The notes below the pieces were generated by a model. That model saw only the letters and a list, made by a program, of their open reading frames with translations, was not told the DNA's origin and ran no database searches. This document shows, one piece after another, positions 1 to 15,828 of a DNA stretch of 64,000 nt. The DNA comes from Scatophagus argus (Eukaryota; Chordata; Actinopteri; Scatophagidae). The stretch spans positions 15,201,019 through 15,265,018 of the forward strand of contig NC_058504.1 of NCBI RefSeq assembly GCF_020382885.2, written 5' to 3'. The position numbers and the translations under genes were made by a program. Position 1 is the first letter of the stretch, and every line of letters begins with the position of its first letter.

Positions 1-22
1 TGATGTATCTCTTGACTATTAG

Positions 23-3946
<3,924 letters not shown>

Positions 3947-4919
3947 ACTATGAGCACCCTGATTTCCCCAACCACATCCAGCCCTCCCCATCCTTTTGTT
4001 TTTTGTTTTTTTTTTTTTGTTTTGTTTTTTTTTAAGCACCCTAGCTTGGAATGATTCGTTTTCACTCGGGCCTCCTCCTGATGGTCTCAATTTCTCTCAT
4101 ACTGTTAATGGGACTCTTTATTTGTAAAGGAGCCAACAGATGTACACATTTAGCCCTCATCATGTTTGTTGTTACATCACACATCTGCATTTACTGAGCT
4201 AGATTGAGCCTGAGACTTTCAGGACCTCTTCTGAGACTCTTGTCCTAAAGCAGTATATCTGGTGAGCATGAGAGGATTGTGAATGCCTTGCTTACCCCCT
4301 CACTACCTGGATCTGTGGATTTTTTTTTTTCCCCTCAGTGTGCATACAGGACTAATTGCAGATTGTGGAGGGAATGCCCAGCCATCATTACTTGTTGATC
4401 TATTTATAGATGGATTAAGAGTGTTGTGTGTTTTAAAAGGACAATGTTGCACCATGAACATTGTAACTGACTCAAGTTTCATCAGCTTTAACATGCAATT
4501 GTTAAACATAGGTTGCAACTGCTCTTTAGTTTGTCTGAAACTGTTATTAAATCACTGAGAAGAGTAGATGTTTTGAGGAACATGGTCTATATGAAGACTC
4601 CTTCTCCTCACCCAAATGCCAACTTTTATTAATTTTGTTGTCAAAGAATATGTTCAGTAGCTGTTGTCCTGTTTGATGTCACATTATCCTTGTAAAAATG
4701 ATTGGACAAAGCTGAACAAAGGAGTTTAATTGGAAAGGGTCTAAATTTAAGTTAAGATGCTTGAGCTATTCACAAATTGATCTTGTGTGGGATTTTTAAA
4801 AAAAAAAGAAATCAAACCAGGAACAGCGCGGTAAGTATTTTCTAAGCAGTTTTTCTTTTTGTATTGTTCTTTAACTGTTTGCTGTCAATGATGCCATAAG
4901 GCTCTAAATATACTAAAAA

Positions 4920-4925
4920 AATAAA
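4920..4925 (+). other. poly(A) signal of ogt
   Basis: An AATAAA hexamer lies about 975 nt after the ogt stop, and nothing else coding lies between. The 3'UTR (3947 to about 4945) is AT-rich with T-runs and has no coding frame. Confidence 0.6.
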
Positions 4926-4945
4926 GAGATGGCAAAACTTACCTG

Positions 4946-5912
4946 GCTTTCGCATTCACTTGATTCAGTTGTTGATAGATGGCAGAAAATATTCTTTTTC
5001 TTTGTTCTGAAAGCATCTGATGGGTGTTCACATGTGGATGCACTGTAATGAATTACAAACTTGTGTTTTTTTCTGCTCTTTTGGCTTATGTGAATTGATT
5101 GGAACAGTAAAACATAAATGTTTAATTACGTGTTAAGGTATATGTGCTCTCTATGCTACTGCTTTTTCATATTCATATGTACTTGTTAATCAGACCAGTA
5201 AAGGAACACGTATTTTACCTTTTACTTAGAAATTGTATCAAAATTATAAAGGTAAAAGTCCTGCATAAAATTGGAACTAGATAGTTTGAAATGAAATGCA
5301 CAAGTCCCTCAAAACTTAACGGGACAAAATTCGAGTAAAGGTTCTTATAATGTGTCCCTTTCTCAATTCGTCATTAAGGTGTGGGCGGGGACAGAATGTC
5401 ACATGTCATTCGAAAGACGCTCCGATTGGTCGAGTATTTTGTGACAACTTCCGGCGTAATGGAGCGCAAGATTTGAATTTGCTTTTGTTTGGCTTCGTCT
5501 GTAACTCTGTTTTTACAAGAAGAGAAGCGTGTTTGGTAATAACTTATGAAGTGTATTATGTTTCAGTTTATATCCTTCAAGAAGTTCATGCAATGTGTCT
5601 TAATGGAAAACACTGAACAGCTTTCAAAAAGTTAGCTTTAGGCAAACATGGCTAGCAAGTTAACGGTAACGCTAATGTTTCTGGCTAGAGTAAGCTAACG
5701 TTTTGTAGCCTGTGTTGCTCTCGAATTGAGTTTTTGCATGAACTGACAAAAATTGAGTGGTCAAACCTAATATAATTTATTTTCAATCTTAATTTATGCA
5801 TTTAATGTCAGTTTACTATCTTCTAAATCATGCGTTGGACGTTAGTCCTGGGGTTTAAATTTTAAATGGCTGATGTTAGTTTGTGTACCGTTTTCACAGA
5901 GCAGAGGGAACT
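4946..5912 (+). promoter_or_regulatory. ogt-gcna intergenic region and presumed gcna promoter/leader
   Basis: No coding sequence recognised. An inverted CCAAT box (ATTGG) lies near 5425 in a locally GC-richer stretch, followed by sequence that could be transcribed leader. The exon carrying the gcna start codon has an acceptor just before 5900 (tttcacag), so at least one noncoding first exon probably lies between about 5450 and 5700. The exact transcription start cannot be read from the sequence. Confidence 0.4.
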
Positions 5913-8900
5913 ATGAATGCTGATACCTGCAAATTATTTGAAAGAGTTGCTCAAAAGATGGGATGGGCCGATGAAGGAGGACTGGACAGAGCAGAAAAAA
6001 AGGTTTGTTGCAAATCTCACGAACCTGCAAACAGTACAACGTTACTAACCCTTCGGGGATAAATAAAGGAATTCTGATTATACTTTAAATAAAGATAGGT
6101 GTCAATTGGGTTCCTGGGAGAAATACCAGCTCACAAGCCTAAAAAGTACAATGGGAACAATTAGTTGATCATTTGCCTGACAGTCGATAAATGTGCAACT
6201 TTTTTGGGAATTGCTTTAGTCGTTTTCTCTAGCAAGAATGGAAACATTCGGCTGTTTCGGCCTCTTAAAAGTGATCATCTGATGCGTTTAAAAATCATAT
6301 CATAGCAAACTGAATATCAAATCAAAGTAAGTAAGTTGAGTAGTTGTAAAATTTATTACATTTTTAAAAAATATTTTTGACATTTCGTTGACAAAACGAC
6401 TAATTATTTGCAGGCCTTTTTAAATGCTGAAAATGCTTGCACAAGTTAAAATGGCGATCTGTCTGTCTTCATTGTTTATAGCTGCTAAGCTCAATCGGCA
6501 AGCATCGTCATGCTGCCACAAGTGCTCATCGATCTGTGGATCCATCAGCCTCAGCCGTTCAACTATCTGACAGTGAAGATGATCCAGACAAGGAGAACCA
6601 GATCTCAAGGGGCAACAATTACAGAAACACATCTTTGATTGAGTCTAGTGATGATGACTTTGATCAATGTGAGTTAAGTTGTACGAATTTTGTATATTGT
6701 ATGTGGCTCAGCTTGGAAATACACTCATTTGTTTATTTTTATTTCCTAGTTCTTGTGGGAAAGGCCACACCGAAAGCTAAACCTACACCACTGACACCGT
6801 GCAGTGCTGCAGAGAAAGGCAGGTATGGACATGGGATGCCCTGCAAATGTTTTCTTGAAGAAACACATTGTCTTGTTTCTGGTTTCCGTTTCACCTCTCA
6901 TTTGTTTTGGTCATGATTGTTTAACTTCTGTTTTAGTTCGAATGTACTTGTGATGAGCTCGGACGATGATGGCAGTTTTGAGACATGTAAGTTGCCTTTT
7001 TTTGCTGGTGGTTACAGTCTGTATCTGTAATCAATTTTAACACTGCGTGGATGATGGCAGAAACATTTTTATACCGTGTGTCACATTTTTCTTCCACATA
7101 TCCTCATTTTGCACATGGAAGTTCTACAACGAGTGAAAACACCTATTGCTAAGCCTAAGAAAACATCAGAGAGTGGGAGTGGAGATAGGTGAGTTTCTGA
7201 TGAGTGTTTTTTTTTTCCTCCAAATGCATCCTTACTATCTGGAAAACTCTCTTCTGACAAACATCTGTTTTGCCTTTATTCTCTCTAAAGCCTCAAAAAT
7301 TTCATAGTGGATGACTGCTCATCAGACGATGACTTTGACACAAAATCATCCTTTAAAGGTAATTCCGAATGACCTTATCCGTATTATATTTCGAGGGAAA
7401 GCAACACAGAACTGTGCTGGTGTAACAGTGATGTGTCCACCGTTTTGCAGTGGCTACGAAGCGCACTACTCCAGCAGCCCAGCATCCACAGAGGAGACCG
7501 CTGTCTCAGTGTGACTCCCCGGTCTTTATTAGTGACAGTGATGATGATGATAATATTGTGGTCAAGAGCACTTGGAGAACTCGTCACTCAAAGCCCCTGC
7601 CAAAGGCTAAAATCAATAGTGGTGTGCTGGGTTACGAGGAGGATGGCTCGCCATCACTGCCTTTCTCTTCTTCTCTGACATCGCTGGCCTCTCCCAAGCG
7701 CACTTTATCAGCACCTTCTAAGCTGGATGAATCTGCCAGTTCTGAGGAGGAGTTCACATCCTTACTGGACAGACTGAAAAAGAAAAACAAGTTCACTGGC
7801 ACTTCATTCTCACCCAAGAACACGCACGGTAACTGCTTTATTCGGGCTCTTGCATTTTAACAGTCTCTAGCATTTGTTTTCATTCTAGTTGCAAGGTGCT
7901 GATGTCTTTTTTTATTTGCTTTGTTTTTGGATATAGAATGTATTAAGGACCCTCCTGTGTCAGTCCCTCTTGTTAAAGGATTTAAAAAACCAGCCCCTAA
8001 ATCATTAGGGGAAACCTCTCTGCAGGTTAAGACACCAGGAAAATCCACATTCTTGAAGCCTACAGTCAGTCAGACGGAGCCCAGACACGGCCCCACCAGC
8101 AGGTACTGTACATCTGTTGACCAGTTTTTATGTACAGACTTGAATGTTGGCTAAGCTATTCCAAAGTTTTAATGATTTATTGTGTAAGGTGCCTTTTATT
8201 AGTGTGTTCGTCATGCATTCAGTTTGTCTTTCATACACTCTAGTCTTTAGTTCACCTCGTTTGCTCTCTTTTAGGGTAGCATTGTGTAAGACCCCAGGGT
8301 GCTTTTTGCAGTCCTTATCAAACTCTGGCACCTGTTTTAAGCAGAAAAAAGAAGAGCTCACCCGCAAGCTCTACCAGCTGTACAACACCAGCGTGTTTGA
8401 TGGCAAGGTGATGAACCACAGTTTTTTTTGTCTATTGATTCAGTTAAAGTTTTTAGAAAAGTCATCTGTTTTTGAATGTGTAAATATTTTTTTTTAAACA
8501 TATATTACCTTGTCTGACATGATTTTTAGCTCCCTGTCAATATGTCTGTGACTTGGAATAAGAAGATGAGGAAAACTGCTGGGTACTGTGTCACAGGGCA
8601 GGAACGAGGGGGAGGGAGCCGCTATGCCCGCATTGAACTGTCAGAGAAAGTCTGTGATTGTGCAGGTAACATCTCAGTTAAGCCAAATACACTAAAGTTA
8701 TGAAGTATGTCTGCTTGAAAGTCCCTTAGTGCAGATATGTAATGTCATCCTCATCAATGGTAAAAATTTTCATGTGTGTTTTGATTGAATGTCTTCATCA
8801 CATCCTCGTTGTTACACCCTGTTAGATCGTCTCAGGGACACTCTGATTCATGAGATGTGTCACGCTGCAACTTGGCTTATTAATGGTGTAAGGGACGGCC

Positions 8901-9379
8901 ATGGGAACTTCTGGAAGCTGTATGCTCGCAAGGCCACGGTGGTTCATCCTGAGCTGCCAATGGTCACTCGCTGCCACAGTTATGACATCAAGTACAAATT
9001 CCAGTATCAGTGCACCCGCTGCCAGAATATGTACGTCTGACTTATTTCAAATTAATTGAAACCACGAACCTCATTTGTTCTTTGTTATTCACCTTGCGTT
9101 TATAGACTGGTGTATTAATCTGTACACTTGATTATGATTCTTCACAGGATTGGACGTCATTCCAAGTCACTTGACACACAGAGGTTTGTGTGCGCCCTCT
9201 GCACAGGACAACTGGTCTTGCTGACGCCCTCCAAGCCCCGGGCTCCCACACCTTTTGCCAACTTTGTCAAAGAGAACTATGGGACTGTACGACAGGAGCT
9301 TGCAGGACAAAGCCATGCGGAAGTGATGCGTAAACTCAGTGCCGACTTTGCCTCTAAAACTAAACTCAGTCAAAGCTGA
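5913..9379 (+). CDS. gcna: germ cell nuclear acidic protein, SprT-like protease domain (GCNA/ACRC)
   Basis: GCNA family proteins act in germ cells on DNA-protein crosslinks and genome integrity. Exons: 5913-6002, 6482-6668, 6750-6822, 6937-6986, 7122-7188, 7291-7358, 7451-7828, 7937-8102, 8275-8407, 8530-8665, 8826-9030, 9148-9379; 594 residues. The N-terminal half is acidic and disordered with four hydrophobic-then-acidic motifs (SLIESSDDDFD, VLVMSSDDDGSF, FIVDDCSSDDDFD, VFISDSDDDDN) that look like SUMO-interaction motifs. The C-terminal half has a SprT-like metalloprotease core with HEMCH and a later HGNFW, a four-Cys zinc ribbon (CTRC...CALC), and an HMG-box-like tail from TPFANFVKENYG. 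Position beside ogt matches mammals. The start is the first ATG after a good acceptor; an upstream coding exon cannot be excluded. Confidence 0.92.
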
Positions 9380-9779
9380 GATCTTGGCGTTCACTGTACT
9401 TCGGGCCATGGACTGAACTGCACAACCACAGGAAACCTTTTGAAATATTGAAATACCACTGTTGACCAGTCTTACAATTGAGCAGCTGTGATCATTGGAT
9501 CTGCTTTAACTGGAAAAACTGAGCCAAAACAGCAAGTTTGTGTGTGTGTGTGTGTGTGTGGATAGTCGGTGTTGTACAATGAATTATTTCACACTGTCTG
9601 TCTTTCCTGTTATTTAAAACATACTGGAGATCAGTTTCTTAAGCAGTTAACATTGTATAATACCAATGTAAAAGTACGAATAGATGCATATGTATGTGTT
9701 TTTATATTTGGCTGTTTTGATTTTTTTCTTATAAATTCTAGAAATAAAGTTTCAATGTGTGACTCCACTTCGAATTGAC
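9380..9779 (+). other. gcna 3'UTR with poly(A) signal
   Basis: Noncoding sequence after the gcna stop. It contains a short TG microsatellite near 9539-9560 and an AATAAA at 9743-9748, which probably ends the transcript near 9765. Confidence 0.6.
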
Positions 9780-10607
9780 CCTTTATTTATGGATATCCTT
9801 ATGAGAACAGTTCAGGGTTATATAATGAGAAAACTAACTTGCCTCATGTTGATTTAATTTTATTACAGAAGATTTTGGTTGTATGTTATGGGTTTTGAAA
9901 GTTAGTTTCAGCCATAAATTACATGCAACTTTAGGTGCATTAATACAATTACTTTTTCTGGCATTTGCACTTGCATGTAACAACAACTAATCTGCTTCAA
10001 TTACACAACTCAGATAAATTTGTGTCTAGTTGTTCACACCAAGGGATTATTTGAGCTACTAAATTAAAAAGAAATTATTTTCTTTTGCAGTCCAGGTGTG
10101 ACCATGAAACATTTTATGGAAACATGGTGATGAGTATGGATGAGAGCAGATGGTGTTAAGTTTTCCATGACTGTGCCTCAGCTTTCTGGCAAATATTGAC
10201 AATACAATTCTATAGAGATCTATTAATATTCTCCCTGACTTTTGTATAAATACATAAATGCAATCCTGATAACAAACACTAGCTGTTGACACATCGCTGA
10301 CTGCAGAGATGGTTTTTGGGCCTGAGATCAGACACGTTGATGTGGTGAAGCTGAGTAATTGGACAGCCTGTAATGCTGGCACATAACAGGTAGAATCATT
10401 TGCACTTCTCACCATGTGTCTACTGTGCTATGTCACGCTGGAATATTCAAGACAGAAGAGCAACTTTGAAATGTGAGGGTGAGTCTACTACATTTTTTTC
10501 CTCATTTGAAATGTGGTCAATGTAATTTTAGCTGGTTTTTAAACCACCCACATGCTAATGACTTGTCATTTTGTCTTACTGGGAAACAAGACTACCATCT
10601 TCATGTC
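9780..10607. other. intergenic, no gene seen
   Basis: AT-rich stretch between gcna and the receptor gene. A 118-codon minus-strand open frame at 10059-10415 has no recognisable domain and no splice partners and is not called. The first receptor exon may begin within the last 100 nt. Confidence 0.5.
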
Positions 10608-10888
10608 ATGGACATCAACTGCAATGTGACAACACTGGAGGCCCAGACACAGATTAACTCCACCATCTTCGACCTGGTTAAGACGGTCAGCATGTGTGTG
10701 AGCTGCACCTTGAACACCATCCTCAGTGTTCCTTTACTTCTGGTCATCACGCGAAGCCCGTCTCTCCTCCGACAAACTCGCTTCCTGCTCCTCACACACC
10801 TCCTCTTTTGTGACAACCTCGAGGTACTGAAAATCTACACTTTTTTAACTGTGGACAGATTGTCCAGTAAGCCTTTTCTTAATAAGTG

Positions 10889-10927
<39 letters not shown>

Positions 10928-12190
10928 CCTTTTCAGCAGCTCATCAGCACAGTCAAAGCAGTTCTCTTAAGGTCCAGAGAAGGCATACCTGTGGCCCAGT
11001 GTCTGATCTTCTGTGCTGCCATCCAGGCCTGCCTGATGGTTTGTAAAATATTGTTTATAATTGTGTGATGTTTTACAGTAGACATTATTACTCATTTTTA
11101 GTACAGACTAATTGGTCATTGTGGTTGCTCCTCCTGTTCATATTGGCCAAGAAGAGTTCTGTTCCCAATGTGATTCTAATATACTGCAAGCAATGCGGAC
11201 CAAATTCAACCCATTGTGTGCAAAAACTGAAGCTTTTGCATCCAAATTATAGAATTTGCTCCCCTCTTACTTGAAAGTATCTCTTCACCATTAACTCATT
11301 CAGTGTAAAAATGGACATGCACTGTCTTAAGGCTGACTTGAAATAAATCTCCAGTGTGCATAATGTCTGTGCAGAATATGTGTTCATTATTCAGGAGAGA
11401 GAAAAGCTAAGTTACAGAAGAGATAAGACTCGTTTTATCTGAAAGCCTCTTTGAAAACTCTGTGATCTACTCTCGACTGTCAGTCTGCCTGCTCTGACTC
11501 TCCTATAATCTAAAACTTTGTAACAGGTAGCAGCCAAAAGTGAGGGTTGCATGCATCTACTTCATGTATTCACTGTTTTTTTTTCTACAGGTGGACCTCT
11601 TTCTGAGCACCGCTATGGCTGTGGACCGTTTCGTAGCTGTCAAGTTTCCCCTGCGCTATGAATTCTTGATATGTCCTCAAAGGAAGAGAGCAGCTATTGC
11701 AGCCATATGGACATTATCAGTTGTGGTCATCAGTGTGTCTCTGTGCATCGACCTCAACACCATCCAGGTCAATTTTTCCCTTCCCCGTTGTCGACCTCTC
11801 ATCATGACACCCTGCCTGTCTAGGACGTCCGCAGTGGTACTTTACTGCACCGTGGGAGCAGCTCTGCTGACGCCTCTCTGCTTCCTGACCATACTGGGAT
11901 GCTTCTGCCTGCTTTGCTGGGACATGCGGGCAGGCCTGCTCTGCACCAAGAGAGCTGGCGTGACGCTGACCCTGCAGGTAGTTCAGACCATTCTTTTTTC
12001 CGTTCCTGTAGTCACAGACAGCTACTTGATCCCTGGCTACCTGCACAGCGATGCTCTTGATATAGCAACCACAATCACCTACAACCTGGGGGTGTCACTC
12101 GTCCCCCTGGTCTATGGCTACCGCTCACGGGAGCTGCAGCACAGGATACGCCAAGCTGCACACAGGAACAAAGAGAACAACCAAAGTTAG
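10608..12190 (+). CDS. rhodopsin-class 7TM receptor, odorant receptor 131-2/GPR148-like
   Basis: Three exons (10608-10823, 10937-11038, 11591-12190) with phase-0 junctions give 305 residues. Seven hydrophobic helices are visible. The short N-terminus has two N-glycosylation sequons (NVT, NST). TM1 contains ILSVPLLLVITRS. TM2 is interrupted by intron 1 after FCDNLE. TM3 is interrupted by intron 2 and ends in MAVDRFVAV, a DRY variant. TM7 ends VPLVYGYRSRE in place of NPxxY. The pattern resembles fish OR131-2-like and GPR148-like receptors, but I cannot decide between them, so no symbol is given. Ligand and G protein are unknown. Two coding introns distinguish it from the usual single-exon odorant receptors. 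The start is the ATG giving a short glycosylated N-terminus; a longer in-frame extension upstream lacks support. Confidence 0.8.
10894..10926 (+). repeat. (ATC)11 microsatellite next to a splice acceptor
   Basis: Eleven uninterrupted ATC units occupy the 3' end of the 113-nt first intron of the receptor gene. They end 10 nt before the acceptor, where the branch point and polypyrimidine tract normally lie; only cctttt remains as a pyrimidine tract. Confidence 0.9.
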
Positions 12191-13302
12191 TCATTAAGTG
12201 TGACAAACATTCGCTTGAGCCGGTCTTATTTAATCAACTGCAAAAACAGCTGCGCAGCCTGAATGACAGGAGCTGTTTCCACCTGTTCCCCAGAGCAGAC
12301 TTCCCACATTTATTACATCACGCTTTGAATTTACTTGATTGTTCGAAACTCTTTGAGGATTGGTTGGACAACTGAATCAATATGCTGCGGTAAGGCGAGA
12401 GCATCATCCTGTATTCCATTTGCTTTTCAGAGGAAAACGATATGTGTTTTGTTAGCAGCGGTCGAATCAAATCAAGCGTTTATAGTGAGAAAAGAAATCA
12501 GAGATAAAAAAAAGCATAGTCAAGCTGTTCAAACACTGATAACTGCTGGACACGTGTGTGTTTAAAATAATGACAAATAAAAGACATGAAAAACTGCTTC
12601 GATATATTTAATTTGTACCTTAAACACTTATATACTGTATATCTACTCATTACCATCACTGTGTATTATACAAAACATTCAAGAATATAGAGGGATAAAC
12701 ACTCACTGCTACAAAAAAAACAAACAAAACAAAAGCCATCAATCATATTTTAAAGAGGATGGGAAGATGTGCAGGTCAGAGAGGTTGGGCAGCTTCCCTG
12801 AGGCACAGGCACAAATCCACAGGTTGCACTGAGGTGAGACAGCACTCCAACCAGCGTACAAGAGCCAAGACAGGAAACACTGGAGTTACCAGTATAAACC
12901 CAACAATCTAAACACGAATGAGGCTTTACGCATACACCGACTGTATTATAAATCAAAGCACTGGAATGTACTGTGTTTGTCACCATGTCGACGTAGGCAC
13001 TGAGAATAAGTTATGTATCACCGATATTATCAGTGTATTTTTCATAAAAGTATGCAGCATTCCAAGCAAGAGCATTTTCTGTTTTTGGCAAATGTTGACC
13101 AGACTTTGTGCAGTGTTAAAACTATTTCCTGTCAAGGATATATGCAACAATTAAAACCTCATCTTCAGTGAAAATATATGGCACGAAACAACAATTAGGA
13201 TTCTGAGAATTTTTGAGATAGAAGTAGACACGTGAGCAGCATTACATTTAATACCAGCGCTGGTCCCGTCGGCATCACCAACCACGACGTCATGCACGTC
13301 CT
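12191..13302. other. receptor 3'UTR and convergent intergenic space
   Basis: The receptor 3'UTR probably ends after AATAAA at 12576-12581. The remainder to 13302 is noncoding and includes the cetn2 3'UTR on the minus strand; an ATTAAA on the minus strand (TTTAAT at 13247-13252) lies about 50 nt past the cetn2 stop. No further gene seen. Confidence 0.5.
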
Positions 13303-14438
<1,136 letters not shown>

Positions 14439-15828
14439 CAGTTGCTGTAGGGGTTTATTTGATTGACAAAAAGGAAATGCAGATCAATGTTTTCCTGTGA
14501 GGTATAAAGCCTCCCTATCATTTAAGGAGGAGGAGGAGGAAGAGGAGGAGATAATGAAATGGGTTATACTTTTACGGTCCAAATACACTGAACGTGAAAT
14601 ATGTTCTTATTCGTAAGAACCGTTCATTTATTTCGGAGTAACAGTACCTTAAATGTGCACAAAATGAATGTTAACTAGCTAACGGCATGCCCAGGTTTTG
14701 CTGCTCATCCGCTGCTGTCATGGAGCCCGTACGTTTGTTTTGCTCACTTTTTGTGCAGCCAATTGTTTTATATCCTGTGGGCACCGAGGAACTAAACGAT
14801 GAGTCAGACGGGCACAAAGGGGTGTTGAAATCAAACGCACCAGTCGGGCAAAACGACGATTGGTTGCTGAGGGTCACGGGACGAAAGACGCGTTCAGAAA
14901 ATTCAGAGATGCAGAGACGGAAGTTAAGGTTCCTACGGTGATATAAAATGCTGCAATGAGGCATGGAAGATGAGAAAAGCCCTGTGTGTTATTTGGACCA
15001 AAAATATATCATATTATAAAATATATATGGTGCATAAAGTCGAGTTGCCTCAAAACACCCTGTAGTGTCGGCAGACCTCAGATTTGCGCTTCTTCTAATA
15101 GAAAAGGTGATAAAAACAGATAAAATAAGACATTGGGGAACAGCTAGTGATAGTCATAAAAAGGGTAAAAACGATAATAAAGTAAGAACTATTTGCACCA
15201 CTGTATTAGTCATAAATCAACTGATATTTGGCAGTTATATGTGCACTGGTTTAGTCTGTTTATGTATTTTTTCCTTTGTTTTTTCTTCATAATATGCATA
15301 GAAAAACAAATAGATACTAAACAAACGCCAGAGTATGAGACAGACTAGCTAGAAAAAAATATTTATACTGTTAATAAAATAGGAATTCATTCAAGTTTCT
15401 CACTGGCTCTCTGGATTCAGGGTCTGAAATATATTAGGGGGCGTGGTCTTTGAGTTAGGAGGCGGATAGAATCATTTGATGATCTCTGATTGGTGTAAAT
15501 TGTGGCGTTCTTTGACGTAGTCCGCACACCATTGGCTGTGATCAAAAGTCACCTTTAGGCTGAGTTTCGGCTCGACCAATTACAGAGCACTTCTCACTCA
15601 GCTGATTCAGATTCAGTTCTGGGTTCCTGCTCCCTTTAGTTGCATGCACCGGTAAGTGCTGAAGTGCATTGTGTTTCTGATGTTAAAACTTGTCTCATTT
15701 GTGCCTGGTGAATTATAGGATTAAGAGCAGGTGAATTATAGAATTAAGAGCAGTTTTCCTTACAGTTTCACCTCGCCTGTTCCACGTGCTGAGTGCTGAT
15801 CTCACCTGTTGGCTACTTCTCACTCATT
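14439..15828. promoter_or_regulatory. divergent cetn2/nsdhl intergenic region with CCAAT boxes
   Basis: The region between the two start codons is 1.4 kb. The part nearest nsdhl carries inverted CCAAT boxes (ATTGG) at 15489-15493 and 15531-15535, a forward CCAAT at 15576-15580, and a CRE-like TGACGTA at 15513-15519. A noncoding nsdhl first exon probably ends at 15651 (donor gtaagt), followed by a 114-nt intron and an acceptor at 15764-15765. The middle part (about 14950-15420) is AT-rich without recognisable signals. NF-Y boxes of this kind are typical of sterol-biosynthesis promoters; I see no convincing SRE. Confidence 0.55.
15707..15752 (+). repeat. 23-bp tandem duplication in the nsdhl leader intron
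   Basis: Copies 15707-15729 and 15730-15752 differ at one base (tagga versus tagaa). Each copy ends in agca and joins g|gtgaat, so the unit carries both an AG and a GT at its junction. It lies inside the 114-nt presumed 5'UTR intron. Confidence 0.85.

Noticed and set aside
10059-10415. 118-codon minus-strand open frame
   Set aside because: No domain, no splice partners, AT-rich intergenic location; likely chance.
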